Below, one piece after another: positions 17,335 through 26,030 of a DNA stretch of 64,000 nucleotides. Under the pieces are notes generated by a model. The model saw nothing but the letters and a program-made list of their open reading frames with translations. It was not told where the DNA came from and searched no databases. Every line of letters begins with the position of its first letter. The stretch's first letter is position 1. The DNA lies in assembly GCA_017794705.1 (NCBI GenBank), contig CP051235.1:124001-188000 (forward strand), written 5' to 3'. The position numbers and the translations under genes are program-made. This stretch comes from Devosia sp. GTDB lineage: Bacteria; Pseudomonadota; Alphaproteobacteria; Rhizobiales; Devosiaceae.

Positions 17335-18219
17335 GCTTATTCAATCCCCAAAATTCGGCAGACGCGTATCGTCTGCCCGTTCAAACCAGGCTTCCGGCCT
17401 AAGCTCTATTTGACTGCCCCAATCCGACCCGTGGCCGGGCCGAAAACTCCGCCGCTCCGGGCTGTCCTTTTGAACTGGACTTGGACCCTTGAACGGTGTG
17501 CCGCAGCGCTGCGGACACCGCAGCGACCCTTCGTGTGACCACCCCGAATTCCCCCGGGGTTTTCCACACTTTGAACCCGCAAAACCTGACTGGATTTCCA
17601 ACTCGGACTTTTTGGATTCGGACCGCTGCTTTGGATGGTGTGCACCACTGCTGCAACGATTAAAAACTATGTCCGATTCAAAGATTCCGTCAACCAGTTC
17701 TGGAGGGGAAAAATCTACCCCTAGTGGTTTTGCCTCAACATATTAGCTAAATATGGTGTTCAAAATGTGAAGAGCGGGGATAAACCGGCGGTCTCCAGAA
17801 GGGCAAAAAGCGGCAAATTCTTCCGGGCCAGTACGGGGCCGTCGCCTGCCAATCTGCATGTGAGTTTGCGCCTAAGTTGCCCCGATTCAAAGACTCTTTT
17901 TTCAAACCTCATCCGGTTTCGAACCTTCACAATGTGACGCGAATCTGATGGCCGCCGGGGATCGAAAATTTCACAAAAGTGTCAAGGTGATTTTTTTGAG
18001 CAAATCCTGCGAATTGGGCTCCGGGGCCAAGCGTGATTTCGGGCCGGGCAAAATGCCCATTGTAAGATTTGACGATGCGCCGAACGAAGGGGTGAGGGGC
18101 CGGGGTGAAACAGGACCGGCAGCGGCGCGAAGGGGTTTGCGTTGCCGGGCCTGCGTGATAAACGCAAAACCAATCCGGCGCGCGTCGCGCCAGCCAGTTC
18201 AAACCGGAAGTCCTCAAGC
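17335..18219. other. Long non-coding region upstream of nrdJ and the NDUFA12-like gene
   Basis: About 885 bp between two divergent genes with no credible open reading frame. It contains a strong hairpin at 17495-17519 (GGTGT, then CCGCAGCGCTGCGG, then ACACC). An AT-rich inverted repeat CATATT-AGCTA-AATATG lies at 17739-17755, and a CCCCG/CGGGG pair near 17542-17560. The nrdJ promoter and a long leader are expected here. Part of the AT-rich site resembles one half of an NrdR box (ACACCATA on the minus strand), but the match is weak. Confidence 0.6.
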
Positions 18220-18600
18220 ATGAAGCAGTTTATCGCCGAGCTTTTCATCTGGTGGCACAAGCAGACCCTGGGCACCCGCTGGTGGACCTTTCTGCATGGC
18301 CAGCATGTGGGCACCGACGAGGCGGGCAACCGCTATTACAAATCCAAGGATGACCGGCGCTGGGTGATCTACAACGGGGCGGCGGAAGCCTCCGCGATCC
18401 CGCCGGGCTGGCACGGCTGGATCCATCATCGCGTCGATACGTTGCCTTCCGAGGAACGCTATACGCCGCGCTTCTGGGAAAAGCCGCACCTGCAGAACCT
18501 GACCGGGACCGCCGGCGCCTACCGGCCGGAGGGGAGCCTGTTGTCCAAGGGTGAGCGTCCGCGCGTCACCGGAGACTATGACGCCTGGTCTCCTGAATAG
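18220..18600 (+). CDS. NDUFA12-family complex I accessory subunit
   Basis: A 126-residue protein of the NADH:ubiquinone oxidoreductase 17.2 kDa subunit (NDUFA12/B17.2) family, an accessory subunit of respiratory complex I shared by alphaproteobacteria and mitochondria. The hallmark sequence is present: GTDEAGNRYYKSKDDRRWVIYN, then ASAIPPGWHGWIHHRVDTLP and RFWEKPHLQNLTGT. ATG 18220 starts MKQFIAELFIWWHKQTLGTR and has GGAAG about ten bases upstream. The gene is followed seven bases later by the DUF2155 gene, an arrangement common in alphaproteobacteria. Confidence 0.95.
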   Translation: MKQFIAELFIWWHKQTLGTRWWTFLHGQHVGTDEAGNRYYKSKDDRRWVIYNGAAEASAIPPGWHGWIHHRVDTLPSEERYTPRFWEKPHLQNLTGTAGAYRPEGSLLSKGERPRVTGDYDAWSPE

Positions 18601-18607
18601 AATCGGC

Positions 18608-19093
18608 ATGATCGAGACATCGCTTTTTTTGCCGCGCACGGAAAAGGTGCGCGCGTGGGTTTTCGGGCTTATGGCCCTGCTGCTGGCAGCGGCCGGGTGG
18701 GGGCTGAGTACGCCTGCGCACGCGGCAAGCATTGCCAATCCCGTGGCCAATTTCGCAGGACTGGACAAGATCACCGGGCGGCTGACGCGGTTCGATGTCT
18801 ATATCGATGAGACGGTGCAGTTTGGCGCCCTGCAGATCACGCCCCGGGCCTGCTACACGCGGCCCCCGACGGAAACCCAGCGCACCTCGGTGTTCGTTGA
18901 AGTGGATCAGGTGAGCCTGCGCGGTACGATTACCCGGATTTTCACTGGCTGGATGTTTGCCGACAGTCCGGCGCTCAATGCCATCGACCATGCCGTCTAT
19001 GATATCTGGCTGGTCAACTGCAAACAGAGCTCGGACATCGCGCCACCCTCGGAACGCGAGACCGAGCAAGTGCCGGGGATGAACGAAAGCTGA
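18608..19093 (+). CDS. DUF2155 domain protein, exported
   Basis: A roughly 161-residue secreted protein. A signal peptide (AWVFGLMALLLAAAGWGL, cleaved near AHAA) is followed by the DUF2155 domain: GRLTRFDVYIDETVQFGAL, ITPRACYTRPPTE, RIFTGWMFADSPALNAIDH and VYDIWLVNCK. The family is typical of alphaproteobacteria, and its function is not established. ATG 18608 is chosen so the signal peptide is not over-long; an in-frame ATG at 18578, inside the end of the NDUFA12-like gene, is an alternative with GGAG three bases upstream. In relatives this gene normally precedes aat; here two extra genes intervene. Confidence 0.88.
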   Translation: MIETSLFLPRTEKVRAWVFGLMALLLAAAGWGLSTPAHAASIANPVANFAGLDKITGRLTRFDVYIDETVQFGALQITPRACYTRPPTETQRTSVFVEVDQVSLRGTITRIFTGWMFADSPALNAIDHAVYDIWLVNCKQSSDIAPPSERETEQVPGMNES

Positions 19094-19124
19094 GTTCACG
19101 CATCAAGGTGAAAGGGAACGCACC

Positions 19125-19418
19125 ATGGCGGACGACAAGGTCATCGTTGAGAATGTCAATCACCCGGGCAAGACCGAGCGGGTGGATGCGGCCAAGTACA
19201 AGGCGATGAAGACCGCGATGCTGGCGGTGTTGCCCAAGGGCTCGCCGGGCATGAAGGTCAGCGATCTGCAAGAAGGCGTGAAGCCGAAACTGCCGGATGA
19301 CCTGTTTCCGGGCGGGTCGACATCCGGCTGGTGGGTCAAATGCGTGCAACTGGACCTTGAAGCCAAGGGCGTGATTGCCCGCGAAAAGAGCCCGCCGGTT
19401 CCGCTTTACAGGGTATGA
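19125..19418 (+). CDS. DUF6958 family protein
   Basis: A 97-residue cytoplasmic protein resembling the DUF6958 family: ENVNHPGKTERVDAAKYKAM, then AVLPKGSPGMKVSDLQEGV, then DLFPGGSTSGWWVKCVQLDL and ARE...PLYRV at the C-terminus. Its fold suggests a small winged-helix-like protein, but no role is known. AAAGGG lies eight bases before ATG 19125. Its stop overlaps the ATG of ltrA in ATGA, so the two form one unit inserted between DUF2155 and aat. Confidence 0.8.
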   Translation: MADDKVIVENVNHPGKTERVDAAKYKAMKTAMLAVLPKGSPGMKVSDLQEGVKPKLPDDLFPGGSTSGWWVKCVQLDLEAKGVIAREKSPPVPLYRV

Positions 19419-20590
19419 GCGACACCGAGAAATCGACCAGAATGCCTGACAAAGTGGCAGACACTGACAGCACCGAAGCTACTCCGCTGGAATTGTTTTT
19501 CGATCTGGTTTTCGTTTTCGGGTTTTTGCAACTTTCGCATCACCTTTCCTACGAATTGAATTGGCGGGGATTGGCGGAGACCCTTGTGTTGCTGGTGGCT
19601 GTGGTCGCCGTTTGGGGACACACGAGCTGGATCGCCACCGTCAATCGCGCGAAGTCCCGCCACTTGATGTGGATGGTGCTTGGTGTGATGGGACTGGGCT
19701 TGTTTCTGAATGCCGGGATTTCGTCCGCATTCGGTGACACGCCGTGGAACTTCGTTGTGCCGCTGCTGGCAATTCACTTTGGCCGCACATTGTGGGCCAT
19801 CATTGACACCGATGATCCGGTTCACCGCGAACACTTCCAACGCGTTCTGATCTGGTATGTGGTGACCGCTCCACTTTGGACGGAAGGCGCGTTGCTCGGG
19901 CCTGAAGCAAGATTGCCGCTGTGGGCGTTTGCCGCGCTCGTTGACGCGATTGGCTCGTGGGTGGGACACCCGATTCCGGGACGCAGCATTCCGTATCAGT
20001 CCATGCGTATAGACGCATCACACATGATAGAGCGTTGTGCTTTATTCCTGTTGGTGGCGCTGGGTGAGACCGTGCTTGCAACCGGGCTGCAACTGGCAGA
20101 GGTCGAAATCGACGGCACTGTAGTTCTGGTTGCGATTTCAGCGCTGGGCGCATCGACGGCTTTGTGGTTGATCATGTTTGGCGCTGGTCGTGACTTAACG
20201 CTGCGGAAGCTAGATGTTTCGACCGATCAAACCAGATTGACTCATCGCGGGTTGAATGCCGTTTCCGTCATCGTCGCGGGTCTGGTGCTTACCGCGGTGG
20301 GAAATTATGAAACGCTCGCTCATCCCATGGAAAGCGTAGTTCCCGAACACGCGCTTTGGATTGTCAGCGGGCCAATTGTGGTGATGGCCGGCCACGGATA
20401 TCATCTTCGCTCCATCCAAAAATCCGCAATCTGGGGCCATCTGGTTTGCGCAGTGGTGCTGTTGGGAATTGGCATTGCAGGGACACTTTTCGCGCCGGCG
20501 TATGTGCTCGCAGCTACTGCCGCAGTCCTGTTTGCCTTTGCCTTTTATGAACGTGTGCGACTGCAACACAATCCAGGATTTGACGTCTAG
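19415..20590 (+). CDS. ltrA: Low temperature requirement protein A (LtrA) family
   Basis: A 391-residue multi-pass membrane protein of the LtrA family. The signature ELFFDLVFVFGFLQLSHHL lies at about residues 26-44, and SHMIERCALFLLVALGETVL holds the second conserved Glu-rich block. About ten membrane segments are visible. The family was named for a Listeria gene needed for growth in the cold; the biochemical function is unknown. The ATG at 19415 overlaps the preceding stop by four bases (ATGA). The gene ends in a CTAG shared with the stop of the convergent aat gene. Codon use is a little less GC-rich than in the housekeeping neighbours, which fits acquisition together with the upstream small gene. 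Confidence 0.9.
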   Translation: MSDTEKSTRMPDKVADTDSTEATPLELFFDLVFVFGFLQLSHHLSYELNWRGLAETLVLLVAVVAVWGHTSWIATVNRAKSRHLMWMVLGVMGLGLFLNAGISSAFGDTPWNFVVPLLAIHFGRTLWAIIDTDDPVHREHFQRVLIWYVVTAPLWTEGALLGPEARLPLWAFAALVDAIGSWVGHPIPGRSIPYQSMRIDASHMIERCALFLLVALGETVLATGLQLAEVEIDGTVVLVAISALGASTALWLIMFGAGRDLTLRKLDVSTDQTRLTHRGLNAVSVIVAGLVLTAVGNYETLAHPMESVVPEHALWIVSGPIVVMAGHGYHLRSIQKSAIWGHLVCAVVLLGIGIAGTLFAPAYVLAATAAVLFAFAFYERVRLQHNPGFDV

Positions 20591-21213
20591 TTCTCCCATG
20601 CCGAAAAATCGCCGCTCTGGTTGAGGGCGTGGGCGAGGAGGTGCTCGTAGATTTCGCGTGGGACTTCCTTGCCGCCCATGGAGGCGAGGTGGTCGGTGAG
20701 GAACTGGGTGTCGAGCAGCACGAAACCGCCCGCCTTCAGGCGCTCGACGAGGTGCGCGAGGGCGATCTTTGAGGCATCGGTGCGGCGGTGGAACATGCTT
20801 TCGCCGAAGAAGGCACCACCGATGGCGAGGCCGTAGAGGCCACCGACCAGATCGTTTCCCTCCCAGACTTCGACGGTGTGGCAATGGCCACGGTCAAACA
20901 GTTCGCGGTAGAGCCGCCGGATCGTGGCATTGATCCAGGTGCTGTCGCGTTCGGTGCCATCGTGGGCGCAGCCGTCGATAACGGCTTCGAAGTCTGTGTC
21001 GACCCTGACCTGAAATTCGTTCTTTTTCAGCCGTTTGCGGAGGCTTTTGGAGACGTGGAATTCATCGAGCGGGATGATGCCGCGCAGTTCCGGGCAGACC
21101 CAGAATACATCCTCGTCATCCTCGGATTCGGACATGGGGAAGATGCCGGCGCGGTAAGCGCGCAGGATCAGGTCGGCGGTCAATTCCAGTGCGAATGGAT
21201 CGTGCTGGCTCAT
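20587..21213 (-). CDS. aat: Leucyl/phenylalanyl-tRNA-protein transferase
   Basis: A 208-residue Aat, which adds Leu or Phe from aminoacyl-tRNA to the N-terminus of proteins beginning with Arg or Lys, marking them for the ClpS/ClpAP N-end rule pathway. Conserved blocks are AYRAGIFPMSESEDDEDVFWVCPE, RGIIPLDEFHVSKSLRK, DSTWINATIRRLYRELFDRGHCHTVEVW and LVGGLYGLAIGGAFFGESMF. The FLTDHLASMGGKEVPRE segment follows. ATG 21213 matches the usual start. It lies 32 bases after accC and is the last gene of the minus-strand operon. Confidence 0.96.
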   Translation of the reverse strand: MSQHDPFALELTADLILRAYRAGIFPMSESEDDEDVFWVCPELRGIIPLDEFHVSKSLRKRLKKNEFQVRVDTDFEAVIDGCAHDGTERDSTWINATIRRLYRELFDRGHCHTVEVWEGNDLVGGLYGLAIGGAFFGESMFHRRTDASKIALAHLVERLKAGGFVLLDTQFLTDHLASMGGKEVPREIYEHLLAHALNQSGDFSAWEN

Positions 21214-21245
21214 CGGTGTGGCTCACCGGCTGAACCGGAGGTGGC

Positions 21246-22598
21246 TCAGCCGGCCTTCTTCTTTTCTTCCAGATAGTGTTCCAGCCAGTGAATGTCGTAA
21301 TTGCCGGCGAGAATGTCAGGGTTGCGGACCAGATCCTGGAACAGCGGCAGGGTGGTCTTGATGCCGTCGACGATGAATTCGTCCACCGCCCGGCGCAGGC
21401 GCTGCAGGCATTCCTGACGGTTGCGGCCATGAACGATCAGCTTGCCGATCAAACTGTCGTAGTAGGGCGGGATCCTGTAGCCCTGATAGATGGCCGAATC
21501 GATGCGCACACCGACGCCGCCTGCCGGGTGATAATAGGTGATCGTGCCGGGTGACGGGGCGAAGGTGAGCGGGTCTTCGGCATTGATGCGCAGTTCGATG
21601 GCGTGGCCCCAGAAGGTCACGTCTTCCTGCTTGATGCTGAGCGGCTCGCCGGAGGCGACCTTGATCTGTTCGTAGACGATGTCCATGCCGGTGACACGCT
21701 CGGTGACCGGATGCTCGACCTGCAGGCGGGTGTTCATCTCGATGAAGTAGAACTCACCGTCCTCATAGAGGAATTCGATGGTGCCGGCGCCGGAATATTT
21801 CAGCTTGCGCATGGCGGCGGCACAGATTTCGCCGATCTCTTTTTGCTTGTCCATCGGGACAGTGGGGGCCACGGCCTCTTCCCAGACCTTCTGGTGACGG
21901 CGCTGCAAGGAACAGTCGCGTGTGCCCAGATGGACGGCGTTGCCCTGGCCATCGCCCATCACCTGAATTTCGATGTGGCGTGGCTTGCCGAGGTATTTTT
22001 CGATGTAGACCGCATCGTCGCCGAATGCAGCTTTCGCCTCGGACCGGGCGGTGGAATAGGCATTTGAAATCTCGGCTTCGGTCCTGGCAACCTTCATGCC
22101 GCGGCCACCACCGCCGGCGGCGGCCTTGATGAGCACGGGGTAGCCGATTTCAGTGCCGATGCGCCTGGCTTCGTCGACCGAGGTGACGGCGCCATCGGAG
22201 CCGGGCACGCAGGGGATGCCGAGCTCAATAGCGGTATTCTTGGCCTCGATCTTGTCGCCCATGATCTCGATGTGATGGGCGGAGGGGCCGATGAAGGCGA
22301 CCTTGTGCTCGGCCAGAATGCGCGCGAAGCGGGCGTTTTCAGACAGAAACCCGTAACCGGGATGGACCGCATCGGCGCCGGTGATCTCGCAAGCGGCGAG
22401 GATCGAGGGGATGTTGAGGTAGGACTGGGTGGCCGGATTCGGGCCGATGCAGACGCTCTCATCGGCGAGGCGGACGTGCATGGCATCGGCGTCGGCGGTG
22501 GAATGGACCGCGACAGTCTGAATGCCGAGTTCCTTGCAGGCGCGCAGGATGCGCAATGCGATTTCACCGCGATTGGCGATCAGGACCTTGGAGAACAT
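21246..22598 (-). CDS. accC: Acetyl-CoA carboxylase, biotin carboxylase subunit
   Basis: A 450-residue biotin carboxylase, which uses ATP and bicarbonate to carboxylate the biotin on AccB in the first step of fatty acid synthesis. The N-terminal domain starts [34 protein letters not shown], the glycine-rich ATP-grasp loop [14 protein letters not shown], the metal-binding [19 protein letters not shown] and the active-site block [14 protein letters not shown] are all present. Length equals the family norm. AAAGGAG precedes the ATG, and accB ends 12 bases upstream, the classic accBC pair. Confidence 0.98.
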   Translation of the reverse strand: MFSKVLIANRGEIALRILRACKELGIQTVAVHSTADADAMHVRLADESVCIGPNPATQSYLNIPSILAACEITGADAVHPGYGFLSENARFARILAEHKVAFIGPSAHHIEIMGDKIEAKNTAIELGIPCVPGSDGAVTSVDEARRIGTEIGYPVLIKAAAGGGGRGMKVARTEAEISNAYSTARSEAKAAFGDDAVYIEKYLGKPRHIEIQVMGDGQGNAVHLGTRDCSLQRRHQKVWEEAVAPTVPMDKQKEIGEICAAAMRKLKYSGAGTIEFLYEDGEFYFIEMNTRLQVEHPVTERVTGMDIVYEQIKVASGEPLSIKQEDVTFWGHAIELRINAEDPLTFAPSPGTITYYHPAGGVGVRIDSAIYQGYRIPPYYDSLIGKLIVHGRNRQECLQRLRRAVDEFIVDGIKTTLPLFQDLVRNPDILAGNYDIHWLEHYLEEKKKAG

Positions 22599-22610
22599 TC
22601 TGGCTCTCCT

Positions 22611-23108
22611 TTACTCGATCACGACAAGCGGTTCGCCATATTCAACCGGCTGGGCGTCCTCGATGAGGATGCGCGTGATGGTGCCGGACTTGTGGGCGGG
22701 AATCTGGTTCATCGTCTTCATGGCTTCGATGATGAGGACGGTCTGTCCCTCGGCGACCTTGGTGCCGACCGAGACGTAGTTCTCGGCACCGGGTTCGGGT
22801 GCCAGATAGGCGGTGCCGACCATTGGCGAGGTGAGCGTGCCCGGGTTGGAGGCGATATCGTCAGCCGAGGCAGCGGCAGGCTGGGCGGAGACGATGTTGG
22901 CCGGAGCGGCTGGTGCCGGGGCCGGTGCCGGTGCAGCAGGAGCGGCGGGCGCTGCGGCGGTGACATGGGTCACCGGGCTGGCAAAGGAACGGGTGACACG
23001 GACGCGGAAATCATCCTGTTCAATCTCGATCTCGGCCAGATTTGCCTCGTTGAGCAATTCGGCGATCGTCTTGATCAGGTCCTGATCGACTTGCGACGAT
23101 TTTGTCAT
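22611..23108 (-). CDS. accB: Biotin carboxyl carrier protein of acetyl-CoA carboxylase
   Basis: A 165-residue BCCP. An N-terminal region ([25 protein letters not shown]) leads to a flexible Ala/Pro linker ([19 protein letters not shown], about residues 51-69) and the C-terminal biotinyl domain. The biotin-accepting Lys is in [13 protein letters not shown], with the thumb region [18 protein letters not shown] preceding it. Biotin carried here swings between AccC and the carboxyltransferase. It is followed directly by accC. ATG 23108 has a GGGAG-type site about twelve bases upstream. Confidence 0.97.
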   Translation of the reverse strand: MTKSSQVDQDLIKTIAELLNEANLAEIEIEQDDFRVRVTRSFASPVTHVTAAAPAAPAAPAPAPAPAAPANIVSAQPAAASADDIASNPGTLTSPMVGTAYLAPEPGAENYVSVGTKVAEGQTVLIIEAMKTMNQIPAHKSGTITRILIEDAQPVEYGEPLVVIE

Positions 23109-23142
23109 TTTCTCGGATACTCCCTAACCCCACGACGCCAGT

Positions 23143-23577
23143 TCACACCAAGCCGGCAATCGCCGTCAATGCCAGCAGGTAACCTTGCGGACCCAGGCCG
23201 AGAATGACGCCGTTGGCGACGGGTGAAACATAGGAATGGTGGCGGAACGCTTCGCGCTGATGAATGTTGGACAAATGGACTTCTATGGTCGGCAGGGACA
23301 CGGCGCGCAGCGCATCGTGAATGCCGACGGAGGTGTGCGAATATGCACCCGGATTGATGATGATGCCGGCGGCGGACTGCCGGGCTTCCTGGATCCAGGT
23401 GATCAATTCGCCTTCGTGATTGGACTGGCGGAAATCCACAGACAGATCAAGCGTTTGCGCGTGCCTTTCGCAATTCTTGCCAATGTCGGCGAGCGTTTCG
23501 GTGCCGTAGACGGACGGTTCGCGCGTGCCCAGAAGATTGAGGTTCGGCCCGTTCAGAATGAGGATGGTTTTCGCCAT
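23143..23577 (-). CDS. aroQ: 3-dehydroquinate dehydratase, type II
   Basis: A 144-residue type II dehydroquinase of the shikimate pathway, converting 3-dehydroquinate to 3-dehydroshikimate. The N-terminal motif [17 protein letters not shown] carries the flexible-loop Arg and catalytic Tyr. The other active-site parts are [34 protein letters not shown] and [15 protein letters not shown]. Length and motif order match the family exactly. It lies between the DsbA-like gene and accB in the same orientation, a common alphaproteobacterial arrangement. Confidence 0.97.
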   Translation of the reverse strand: MAKTILILNGPNLNLLGTREPSVYGTETLADIGKNCERHAQTLDLSVDFRQSNHEGELITWIQEARQSAAGIIINPGAYSHTSVGIHDALRAVSLPTIEVHLSNIHQREAFRHHSYVSPVANGVILGLGPQGYLLALTAIAGLV

Positions 23578-23692
23578 GATTTCCGCGTTTTGTCACCGGC
23601 CCAGCCGCCGTTCAAGGGCCAGTACACGAATTGCACGGAAAAGGCAAAAGCCCGGTGAGCGGAATTTTCAGGGGTTTTGAGGGACCGGCGGC

Positions 23693-24559
23693 TCAGCCGT
23701 CGCAAACGGTGCTGCTGCAGGCGCGCATATTGTCGATACGTTCCTTTAAGGCATCGTAGCCGACGGCGCCGGGCAGGATCTCATCGCCGATGATGAATGT
23801 GGGGGTGCCGGAAATGTTCAGCCCCTGGGCCATGACGTAGGAGCGCTGGATGATTTCGGCGACCTCTTCATTGGACGCGTCGAGTTCGACGGAAACCGGA
23901 TTGAGGCCGAGATCGGCCGCAGCGTCGAGGGCCACCTGACCGGTGACCTGGCCGCGGGCGGTGAACAGGCTTTCATGGAAGGTCCAGTAGTCAATGTCTT
24001 CCTGCTTGGAAACGGCAACGGCAATGCGGGCAGCTTCCATGGATTCATTGGACAGGATCGGGAATTCCTTGAGAATGATCCTGAGGTTGGGGTCTTCCTG
24101 CAGCAGGCGGGCAATGTCGGGCATCGAGGTGCGGCAATAGCTGCAGTTGTAGTCGAAGAACTCGACCAACGTGACGTCGCCGTCCGGGTTGCCGAGAACC
24201 ACGTGGTCGGGATCGTTATAGATCTGGTCGCTGAAGCGGGCGAGACTGGCCTGGGCCAGTTCCATATCCTCGCGGCGCAACTGGTCCTGAAGGGCGTTGG
24301 ACACGCGCTGAAGGATTTTGGGGTCGCTCATCAGGTAATTTTCGATCATCGGATGCAAGGTTTCCGGATCGATTTCGGCGACGCTCATCTGCGGCGCTTC
24401 GGGCGCCGGCTGCTGGGCGATGACCTGTTCGACGACGGCGCGGATTTCGGCATTGCCGGGACCGGTGGGCACCGGGTCCGAGGGCATCAGGAACTGCACG
24501 CCGACACCGCCGAAAACGCCGGCGACGAGGGCCATGAGGACAGTTGCGATGCGGGTCAT
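23693..24559 (-). CDS. DsbA-family thiol:disulfide oxidoreductase (ScsC-like)
   Basis: A 288-residue exported thioredoxin-fold protein. A signal or anchor segment (ATVLMALVAGVFGGVGVQFL) is followed by a helical N-terminal region, MIENYLMSDPKILQRVSNAL, like the oligomerisation domain of ScsC/Com1 proteins. The thioredoxin domain then follows, with the redox motif FDYNCSYCRTSMPD (Cys-Ser-Tyr-Cys) and the cis-Pro segment NISGTPTFIIGDEILPGAV. It probably forms or shuffles disulfides in the periplasm. ATG 24559 has GGAG seven bases upstream; a GTG at 24601 lies before the stop-proximal end of the protease gene and is less likely. It sits in the protease - dsb - aroQ - accBC - aat operon. Confidence 0.9.
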   Translation of the reverse strand: MTRIATVLMALVAGVFGGVGVQFLMPSDPVPTGPGNAEIRAVVEQVIAQQPAPEAPQMSVAEIDPETLHPMIENYLMSDPKILQRVSNALQDQLRREDMELAQASLARFSDQIYNDPDHVVLGNPDGDVTLVEFFDYNCSYCRTSMPDIARLLQEDPNLRIILKEFPILSNESMEAARIAVAVSKQEDIDYWTFHESLFTARGQVTGQVALDAAADLGLNPVSVELDASNEEVAEIIQRSYVMAQGLNISGTPTFIIGDEILPGAVGYDALKERIDNMRACSSTVCDG

Positions 24560-24597
24560 GCGGGGCTCCGGTGGACGAGTGAGTCGGTATTGGGGCG

Positions 24598-25956
24598 TCA
24601 CTGTATGCTCAAAATGTCACCGGCACGTAACCAGGCGGGTGTGCCTTCGCTCAAATTTTGTTGAGCCTGACGGGCCAGCCCGAGCGCTGTGCCCTTGTCA
24701 CCGCGGGCGAGAGCGGCTTCGGCGGCGGCCAGGCTGGCTTCGCCCTGACGGCCAAGGGCGGCATAGGCGCGGGACAGGAGCGCATATCCTGAGCCGGGGG
24801 ACTGGCTTTCGCGGGTGGCGCGGCTGAGCTGTTCAACGGCGCGCTCCAGATTGGCGGCGCCACCGGCCTCGACAAGGGCGTGGCCGAGCATCTGGCGGGT
24901 GAGGGGCTCATTTGGCGCCAGCTGGACGGCGCGTTCGAGGGCATTGATGGCAAGGTCGGGGCGGCCGGTCTCGAGCAGCATCTGGCCGTAGAGCTCATGG
25001 AACCAGGGATTGTTTGGCGATTCAGCGATGAGATTGGGCATTTGCTGGACGGCGGAAATGCCGGCGCCGGACTTGTAGGCAGTGATCACGCGGGCATAGC
25101 GGGCGGCCAGCGACCGGTCGGCGTTGGGATAGCGGTTGATGGTGGTCTGCTGGGACTCCATGAAACCGGTAATCTTGGCCTGCACGAACTGCAACTGGCG
25201 GATTTCGGCCTGACTGTCCGAGTTGTTCCAGGTGCGGCTGGCGCGGGCGGTCTGGGTGACCTGGTTCAGCCGTTCCGAGGGGATGGGGTGGCTGGACAGA
25301 TAGGGCGAGGCGCCGACGCCGAGGGCGGAATTCTGGTTGAGCAGGTTGAGCACGTCGACAAGGCCGCGCGGCGAACTGCCGGCGCGCTCGAGCAGTTGGA
25401 TGGCCATGGCGTCGGCGGCGCTCTCCTCGCTGCGCCGGTAGGCCATGAGGGCGTTGGCGCCAACCGATTGCGAGGCGAGGATGAATGCGGAGGCGAGGCC
25501 GCCGACCTGTCCGACGCCGGACGCGCTGGCGGCAGCTGAAGCGCCCACGCCAAGGGCAAGGGCGACAATCTGCAGGGTGGCGTTGACATCGGCCTGCTGG
25601 CGCAGGCGGGCCAGGTGACCCCCGGCGAGGTGGGAAATCTCGTGGGCGAGAATGGCCTCGAGGGCGTTGGGCGTTTCGACCTCGAGCAGGGTGCCGTAGT
25701 TGATGAACAGGTCGCCGGTTTCGACCACGAAAGCGTTGAAGCGCCGGTCCTGCACGATGAAAATGCGCGGGTTGCGTTGGGCGACGCCTGCGGCTTCAAG
25801 CAGCGGCTGCATGAGGTCGCGGATGAGCCGTTCGACCTCGGAATCGCGGATGATGCGAATCTGCTGGGCCTGGACGGGGACGGCGGCGACGAGCCAGAGC
25901 GCCGCGACAAGGCAGATGGCCTTGAGCCAGGTCAGGTGCCGGTTTTTCAGCGACAT
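24598..25956 (-). CDS. M48 family metalloprotease with TPR-like C-terminus (BepA-like)
   Basis: A 452-residue exported zinc protease. The signal peptide (AICLVAALWLVAAVPVQAQ) is followed by the M48 domain with the zinc motif HEISHLAGGH near residue 114. A further conserved block, YRRSEESAADAMAIQLLERAG, supplies the third metal ligand Glu. The C-terminal third contains tetratricopeptide-like helices (NPWFHELYGQMLLETGRPDL, AINALERAVQLAPNEPLTRQ). This architecture matches BepA/YfgC, periplasmic proteases that watch over outer-membrane protein assembly. Its exact client proteins are unknown. It heads the minus-strand operon ending in aat. Confidence 0.93.
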   Translation of the reverse strand: MSLKNRHLTWLKAICLVAALWLVAAVPVQAQQIRIIRDSEVERLIRDLMQPLLEAAGVAQRNPRIFIVQDRRFNAFVVETGDLFINYGTLLEVETPNALEAILAHEISHLAGGHLARLRQQADVNATLQIVALALGVGASAAASASGVGQVGGLASAFILASQSVGANALMAYRRSEESAADAMAIQLLERAGSSPRGLVDVLNLLNQNSALGVGASPYLSSHPIPSERLNQVTQTARASRTWNNSDSQAEIRQLQFVQAKITGFMESQQTTINRYPNADRSLAARYARVITAYKSGAGISAVQQMPNLIAESPNNPWFHELYGQMLLETGRPDLAINALERAVQLAPNEPLTRQMLGHALVEAGGAANLERAVEQLSRATRESQSPGSGYALLSRAYAALGRQGEASLAAAEAALARGDKGTALGLARQAQQNLSEGTPAWLRAGDILSIQ

Positions 25957-26030
25957 GGACAGAGCCCCCGTTTCGTGGTTTGGCGTTCGGCACGTTTCGG
26001 TCGAAATGCCATCACGAGTTGGACCTTTTC

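Noticed and set aside
17335..18219. Cobalamin riboswitch upstream of nrdJ
   Set aside because: I looked for a B12-box-like core on the nrdJ strand and found none; absence by eye is not proof.
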